This document shows positions 58,042 through 61,707 of a stretch of DNA of 61,707 bases, one piece after another. Position numbers and translations under genes: made by a program. The DNA is from Pseudomonadota bacterium (GTDB lineage Bacteria > Desulfobacterota > Desulfobulbia > Desulfobulbales > Desulfocapsaceae), in the NCBI GenBank assembly GCA_023412495.1, contig JAEYNP010000041.1:1-61707 (forward strand), given 5' to 3'. Every line of letters begins with the position of its first letter. Positions within the stretch are counted from its first letter, which is position 1. Under the pieces are notes generated by a model. That model saw only the letters and a list, made by a program, of their open reading frames with translations. It was not told the DNA's origin and made no database searches.

Positions 58042-59047
58042 GGATGATTCGCTCCAGGCCGCGGAGTATCACCAGATCGATCGGATTGCCGACATCGCGG
58101 TCGGAGAGCGTGCGGTGGAGGTCGTCCACCGACTCCGTCTTTCTTCCCTTCGCCGAGACTATCACATCTCCCCTCCGTATCCCGGCCCGCTCCGAGGGGC
58201 CGCCAGGGTTGATGCCCATAACTTCAACGCCGTAGTTGTTCTGGAGATTGTGCATCCTGGCCAGACGGCGATCGAGATGCCGCGGCTGGGCGGCGAGCCC
58301 CAGAAATCCCCGGCGCACCCTGCCGTGGACCAGTATCTCCGAGATGACCCAGACGGCGGTGTCGGCGGGGATGGAAAAGCCGATCCCCTGCGCCACGGCG
58401 ATTATCGCGGTATTGATACCGACGACCTTGCCCCTGGAGTCGACGAGCGGGCCGCCGGAATTACCCGGATTGAGGGGGGCGGTGTGTTGGATGATGTTCT
58501 CGATGAGCCTGCCATCCCGGCTCCGCAGGGAGCGGCCGAGGGCGCTCACCACGCCGGTGGAAACGGTGGAGTCGAAGCCGAAGGGGTTGCCGATGGCGAT
58601 CACCAGCTGGCCCACTTTCAACCTGCTTGATTCTCCGAGTACCGCGTAGGGAAGGTCGGAGCTGTTGGCCCTGATCACCGCCAGGTCCGTCGCGGGGTCG
58701 GTGCCGACCAGCGCCGCATCGAGCGTGGTGCCGTCATGCCTGGTTACCGACAGCGCGCCTGCCCCTTCGACCACATGGTTGTTGGTGAGGATATAACCAT
58801 CCGGGGCGATGATCACCCCGGAGCCCGCCCCCTGGTCGGCAAGGTTGCCGGTTCCCGCACTCTTCCGCGAAACCCTCAGGACCGCCGGTCCGACTGTCTC
58901 CACCACGGTGATGACCGCCTGGGAGTAGGCATCCAGCAATTTTACTTCTTCGGCATCCCCGTTCTCTATCCTGCAGCTTCCGCCCGTGGAAGTTTCCGGA
59001 GTTTTTCCGCCCAGAAACTGTAAGGCCTTTCGCCAGTGTTCATCCAT
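58001..59047 (-). CDS. S1C (DegP/HtrA-like) serine protease with one PDZ domain, no signal peptide
   Basis: 348 residues from ATG 59047 (AAAGGATC upstream). Trypsin-like domain (about 45-230) with the triad: His in TNNHVVEG, Asp in DPATDLAVI and Ser in NPGNSGGPLV. One PDZ domain (about 255-345, GVEVMGINPGGPSERAGIRRGD). The N-terminus MDEHWRKALQFLGGK has no signal or anchor, so the protease is predicted to be cytoplasmic, unlike most HtrA proteins. The open frame further upstream is repeat DNA (family F copy 3) and not coding. Two neighbouring C-terminal features, LIDLV-type PDZ strand and short tail, are ordinary. Confidence 0.92.
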   Translation of the reverse strand: MDEHWRKALQFLGGKTPETSTGGSCRIENGDAEEVKLLDAYSQAVITVVETVGPAVLRVSRKSAGTGNLADQGAGSGVIIAPDGYILTNNHVVEGAGALSVTRHDGTTLDAALVGTDPATDLAVIRANSSDLPYAVLGESSRLKVGQLVIAIGNPFGFDSTVSTGVVSALGRSLRSRDGRLIENIIQHTAPLNPGNSGGPLVDSRGKVVGINTAIIAVAQGIGFSIPADTAVWVISEILVHGRVRRGFLGLAAQPRHLDRRLARMHNLQNNYGVEVMGINPGGPSERAGIRRGDVIVSAKGRKTESVDDLHRTLSDRDVGNPIDLVILRGLERIILNVTPGEAAQQLH

Positions 59048-59084
59048 CTTAGATCCTTTTTTTCTTCTCGTTAATCGGACTCCA

Positions 59085-59222
59085 ATGCGGGCTGACGCCC
59101 GCAACCCAAGGGCTGTATCCCCTCCCACAGCAGATGGGACTTTTTTCAGTACCCCCTTGAGGGGTATAAGTACCTTCACGAAATTCATTCTTAAAACAAG
59201 AAATGAACTTCTAAGGTACTAA
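59085..59222 (-). repeat. Dispersed family F element, copy 3
   Basis: On the minus strand: TTAGTACCTTAGAAGTTC, GAATTTCGTGAAGGTACTTA, TACCCCTCAAGGGGGTACTG, CCCATCTGCTGTGGGAGGGG and CCCTTGGGTTGCGGGCGTCA. It combines the CCCCTCAAGGGGG block of copy 1 and the TGCTGTGGGAGG/GGGTTGCGGGCG block of copy 2, so it looks like the longest version. Confidence 0.82.
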
Positions 59223-59257
59223 GAAATAACCACGGAAGGAACCCGGAACAAGCTCCC

Positions 59258-59686
59258 CTATTTTTCGAATCTCCCCATCAATTCAGCTTCCTCGATGGTA
59301 TGCTCCTGCACTTTCCGGTCAAATTCATCCTTGCTGCTGATCTCCCCGAGCGACTCGACATCGAGTGCGAACAACCGGAAAAAATAACGGTGCACTCCTG
59401 ACGGAGGACATGGGCCGCCGTAATCTTTTTTGCCGAAACTGTTTTTTACCTGTTTTCCCGGAACGGCGTGCTCCTCTATTTTTCTGGCAGTCTTATCGAT
59501 ATCGTAGACCAGCCAGTGGGTGAATGTCCCCATGGGAGCGTCGGGATCCTTCATACTCAAGGCAAAGCTTTTGGTGCCATCCGGGACGCCATCCCATATC
59601 AGCTTCGGATTGATGTCGTCGCCTTTGCAGCTGTATCTCCTTGGAATAAAGCCATTATTGAGGAACGCCTCGCTTCTGATGTTCAT
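59258..59686 (-). CDS. YbhB/YbcL-type PEBP-like protein
   Basis: 142 residues. The phosphatidylethanolamine-binding-like family is recognised from IPRRYSCKGDDINPKLIWDG, MKDPDAPMGTFTHWLVYDI (DPDxP and HW), YGGPCPPSGVHRYFFRLFAL and the closing AELMGRFEK. Members are small cytoplasmic or periplasmic proteins of unclear function; no signal peptide here. AAAGGGAGGG (minus strand) upstream is a good ribosome-binding site. Confidence 0.95.
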   Translation of the reverse strand: MNIRSEAFLNNGFIPRRYSCKGDDINPKLIWDGVPDGTKSFALSMKDPDAPMGTFTHWLVYDIDKTARKIEEHAVPGKQVKNSFGKKDYGGPCPPSGVHRYFFRLFALDVESLGEISSKDEFDRKVQEHTIEEAELMGRFEK

Positions 59687-60033
59687 CTTTCCCTCCTTGG
59701 TTGCCTATCTTTGACATATCCGCCCTTCACCAGCGGCCATCACCTGGAAATGTGATTGCTTTAAAGAAGCTTTTACAGAAACTGTTATGTTTGATATCCC
59801 GTTTATCAAGAAGGAAAAAAGCGGTGCAGGCTAAGAGAGTGTACGCCTCGGTAGGCGGCTGGATAGGGATTGTAAGATTCGCTTTCAGGGGGTAAGATCC
59901 GGATAATTGCTCTAATAAAGAGTTGGGAAAATGACTTTGTTGGAGAGATAGATTGATAGGGATGTGAATTTCTCGGTCTTCTTCAGGTTATCATGCTCAT
60001 CACAACCTCGTTACGCAGCACAAGGAGAACGCG
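59687..60033. other. Intergenic region, no supported gene
   Basis: 347 bases between divergent genes. I see no gene, repeat family member or terminator; two promoters are presumably present, but no box stands out. Confidence 0.45.
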
Positions 60034-60951
60034 ATGACATACCTGCCCTGGCTTCGGGCCGCCCGCCTCCAATTGCACACCATCGGGCTCACCCCTCTGT
60101 TCTTGGGAAGCGTTACGGCATTGTATGAACAGGGATATTTCAACTGGATTCGGTTACTGGTAGCTGTCATGATCGGCCTTCTGTTGCATCTGGCGACCGC
60201 CTTTTTCAATGACATAGCCGATATCGGCACGGATGAGGTGAATGGCTCCCGCAGCATGTTTTCCGGGGGCTCGGGGGTTATCGTCGAGGGATTGCTGCGG
60301 CGATCGGATCTGCAGGGTGCGGCTATCCGGAGTGTGCTACTCGCTATTTTCCTGACGTATATCCTGGTTTTTTTGCTGCAGGTGCACTGGGGAGTCTTTC
60401 TGCTTGTGGGGTGGGGCCTTATGGCCGGTATCGGCTACAGCCTGCCGCCCCTCAAGATTGCCTACCGCGGGGGCGGCGAACTTCTGGTCCTGGCGACGTA
60501 CAGTTTAGCCCTTGTGTGGTTCGGTTACTTCGTCCAGGCCGGGCCGGTTCATTCACAGTTGCCATGGGTTTTGAGCCTGCCGATCGGCTTCGCCGTCTTT
60601 GCGCTGATCACCATCACCCAGTTCCCTGATATGGAATCCGACCGCCAGGCGCAAAAACGCTCGCTGGTCATCCTGTTCGGCGAGTCGCACACGCTCCGTC
60701 TTGTGGCCGGGGGGATCGCCTTGAGCGTTCTGAGCGTTCTCGTTGCGCTTTTCAACGGCGCAGTCCCTGTTCTGGCGGGAGCTCTTTCGCTTGTTTGCCT
60801 GCCCCTGGCTTACAGCCTGTTAAAGATCATCTGGCAAGACGAGCGCGGCCCGGGTATGTATGCCAAACTCTGCCAGGGCACTCTGCTGCTGACTTTGTGG
60901 TTGGGTTTTGCGCCGGCGTGCGGGCTGATTCTCGATTTGTGGTTGAGGTAG
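60034..60951 (+). CDS. UbiA-family prenyltransferase (MenA-like)
   Basis: 305 residues with eight to nine helices. The two Asp-rich motifs of the superfamily: FFNDIADIGTDEVNG (NDxxD) at about 60-75, and QFPDMESDRQAQKRSL (DxxxD) near 195. The SGGSGVIVEGLL segment after the first motif is like MenA, the 1,4-dihydroxy-2-naphthoate prenyltransferase of menaquinone synthesis. A menaquinone enzyme would fit a respiration by formate, nitrate and cytochromes, but other aromatic or lipid acceptors are possible. Fifteen bases separate it from the methyltransferase-like gene. Confidence 0.88.
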   Translation: MTYLPWLRAARLQLHTIGLTPLFLGSVTALYEQGYFNWIRLLVAVMIGLLLHLATAFFNDIADIGTDEVNGSRSMFSGGSGVIVEGLLRRSDLQGAAIRSVLLAIFLTYILVFLLQVHWGVFLLVGWGLMAGIGYSLPPLKIAYRGGGELLVLATYSLALVWFGYFVQAGPVHSQLPWVLSLPIGFAVFALITITQFPDMESDRQAQKRSLVILFGESHTLRLVAGGIALSVLSVLVALFNGAVPVLAGALSLVCLPLAYSLLKIIWQDERGPGMYAKLCQGTLLLTLWLGFAPACGLILDLWLR

Positions 60952-60966
60952 TCCGGAGCAGGAATC

Positions 60967-61500
60967 GTGCGTATCTTTCGGATAATCCTGGGCGTCTGTA
61001 TCGATTTGGCTATTTTCGGCGTCCTGATCCCCTGGATGACAATCAAGTCAGGGAAAATTCTCGATGCCGCTTATTTCGCCTCCATCGACCTGGACTATTT
61101 TCTCTTCGATCTGATCGGTATAGTCATCATTTTGCTGGGTGGAGGCTGGCTGTCCTGGGCTTCGCTGCTGCTGATCAGGGATGGCCATGGGTATTTGACC
61201 GAACTTTTCGGTATCAGGATTTCGCCGGTCACGGACCGGGTGGTCACCCAGGGGCCTTTTGCTTTTCACCGCCATCCGATCTGTGTCGGCTATTTAGCCA
61301 TCCTCGCAGGGATCGGCTTTTCCCTCGGCATATTCGGGACGCTGGTCGTGGTTATCCCCTCGCTGCTGGTCTTGACCCACATCTATCTGCGCCTGTTCGA
61401 GGAGCCAGGCCTGCGGAGACGCCTGGGCTCGGAGTATGAAGAATACGCGCAGCGGGTTCCCATGTTTCTGCCGAAGCGCGACAACGCCCGCGCCCTATAG
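60967..61500 (+). CDS. ICMT/PEMT-like membrane methyltransferase
   Basis: 177 residues, start GTG 60967 with GGAGCAGGA upstream. Four to five helices. The C-terminal half has the isoprenylcysteine/phospholipid methyltransferase signature: VVTQGPFAFHRHPICVGYLA (R-HP) and the closing EEPGLRRRLGSEYEEYAQRVP with the Glu-Pro/Glu-Tyr elements. It should use S-adenosylmethionine at the membrane. Position just after a UbiA prenyltransferase suggests modification of the same prenylated product. Confidence 0.88.
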   Translation: MRIFRIILGVCIDLAIFGVLIPWMTIKSGKILDAAYFASIDLDYFLFDLIGIVIILLGGGWLSWASLLLIRDGHGYLTELFGIRISPVTDRVVTQGPFAFHRHPICVGYLAILAGIGFSLGIFGTLVVVIPSLLVLTHIYLRLFEEPGLRRRLGSEYEEYAQRVPMFLPKRDNARAL

Positions 61501-61531
61501 AATTGGGGAAAGGGAAGGGGCCACGCCTGTT

Positions 61532-61555
61532 TTGTCAAGAATAAAGATTTGACCC
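61532..61555. repeat. GTCAA...TTGAC inverted repeat
   Basis: GTCAAGAATAAAGATTTGAC has 5-base arms (GTCAA 61534-61538, TTGAC 61549-61553) just after the methyltransferase stop. A GTAACCGTTCACCGG motif follows at 61580, like the ones at 35932 and 34763. Confidence 0.4.
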
Positions 61556-61659
61556 CCTTAGAGCGCGATGCCGGGCTGATCGTAACCGTTCACCGGCATT
61601 TTAATCATCCCTGAAAAAAAGCGTGCGTTCATACGAAGAGTCTGTTACATGAACTCCTC

Positions 61660-61707
61660 ATGGACGCGATTCTCACCTACCGCAAAAGGGTCATTACCCA
61701 TAACGAT
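61660..61707 (+). CDS. N-terminal fragment of an ORF cut by window edge
   Basis: MDAILTYRKRVITHND from ATG 61660 to the window end. Too short to assign. The pattern resembles the beginning of DUF4338-type transposase-associated proteins, and the flank contains repeat-like DNA, but this is a guess. Confidence 0.25.
   Translation, partial: MDAILTYRKRVITHND

Overview
The window reads as chromosomal DNA of an anaerobic Gram-negative bacterium with high GC content. It most likely belongs to the Desulfobacterota, perhaps a Desulfobulbales-like lineage; this is inference from gene content, not from a marker gene. The support is a selenocysteine formate dehydrogenase, an 'orange protein' (ORP/MinD) locus of the anaerobe-specific type, an NrfD-type quinol module, many c-type cytochromes, and Gram-negative envelope genes (LolD-like ABC, UppP, YbbAP/TesA). 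No rRNA, tRNA, CRISPR array or phage was seen.

Layout. 1-5167 (minus): a eukaryote-like phosphosignalling cluster, read as PP2C phosphatase, VWA protein, FHA-FHA-ABC transporter and Ser/Thr kinase (cut by the window edge). 5374-8999 (minus): a paired ABC exporter. 9339-10136: a TSUP permease. 10863-17169 (plus): a periplasmic nitrate reductase operon, napD-napA-tetraheme NapB-like-tetraheme cytochrome-Fe/S protein-NrfD, with no NapC or NapH. 17727: an H-NS protein in an AT-rich gap. 18571-23420 (minus): a BMP-type nucleoside ABC importer. 23706-27878 (plus): ybbA-ybbP-tesA. 27909: a DUF2284 protein. 28705-34636 (plus): a sigma-54 activator, then upstream-site palindromes and a -24/-12 promoter, then eight ORP-type genes (COG1433 proteins, two MinD/ferredoxin ATPases, a receiver-like protein, a NifU-like scaffold). 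34898: uppP.

36271-43450 (minus): the formate dehydrogenase region fdnG(Sec)-fdnH-fdnI, a second selenoprotein (DsbA-like, UPHC active site, with a good SECIS hairpin), a di-heme peroxidase and fdhE. 44083-61500: a mixed housekeeping stretch with YitT, DUF1848, a DACNV/DisA_N-like cyclase, a DsrE protein, a PLP decarboxylase, HisC, DUF2058, a YdjM-like membrane protein, a helicase, TypA, an S1C protease, a PEBP-like protein, a UbiA prenyltransferase and an ICMT-like methyltransferase.

The strongest unexplained structure lies between genes. At least seven families of short, degenerate, often inverted repeats occupy the intergenic spaces: hexamer ATCGNN arrays; heptamer arrays of the GGACTGA, GCTGAAA and CAGAAGC types; a roughly 130-bp dispersed element; and GGGCGA/TCGCCC and GTAGGGTGCA palindromes. 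Many begin exactly at, or supply, the stop codon of the neighbouring gene, and several sit inside operons.
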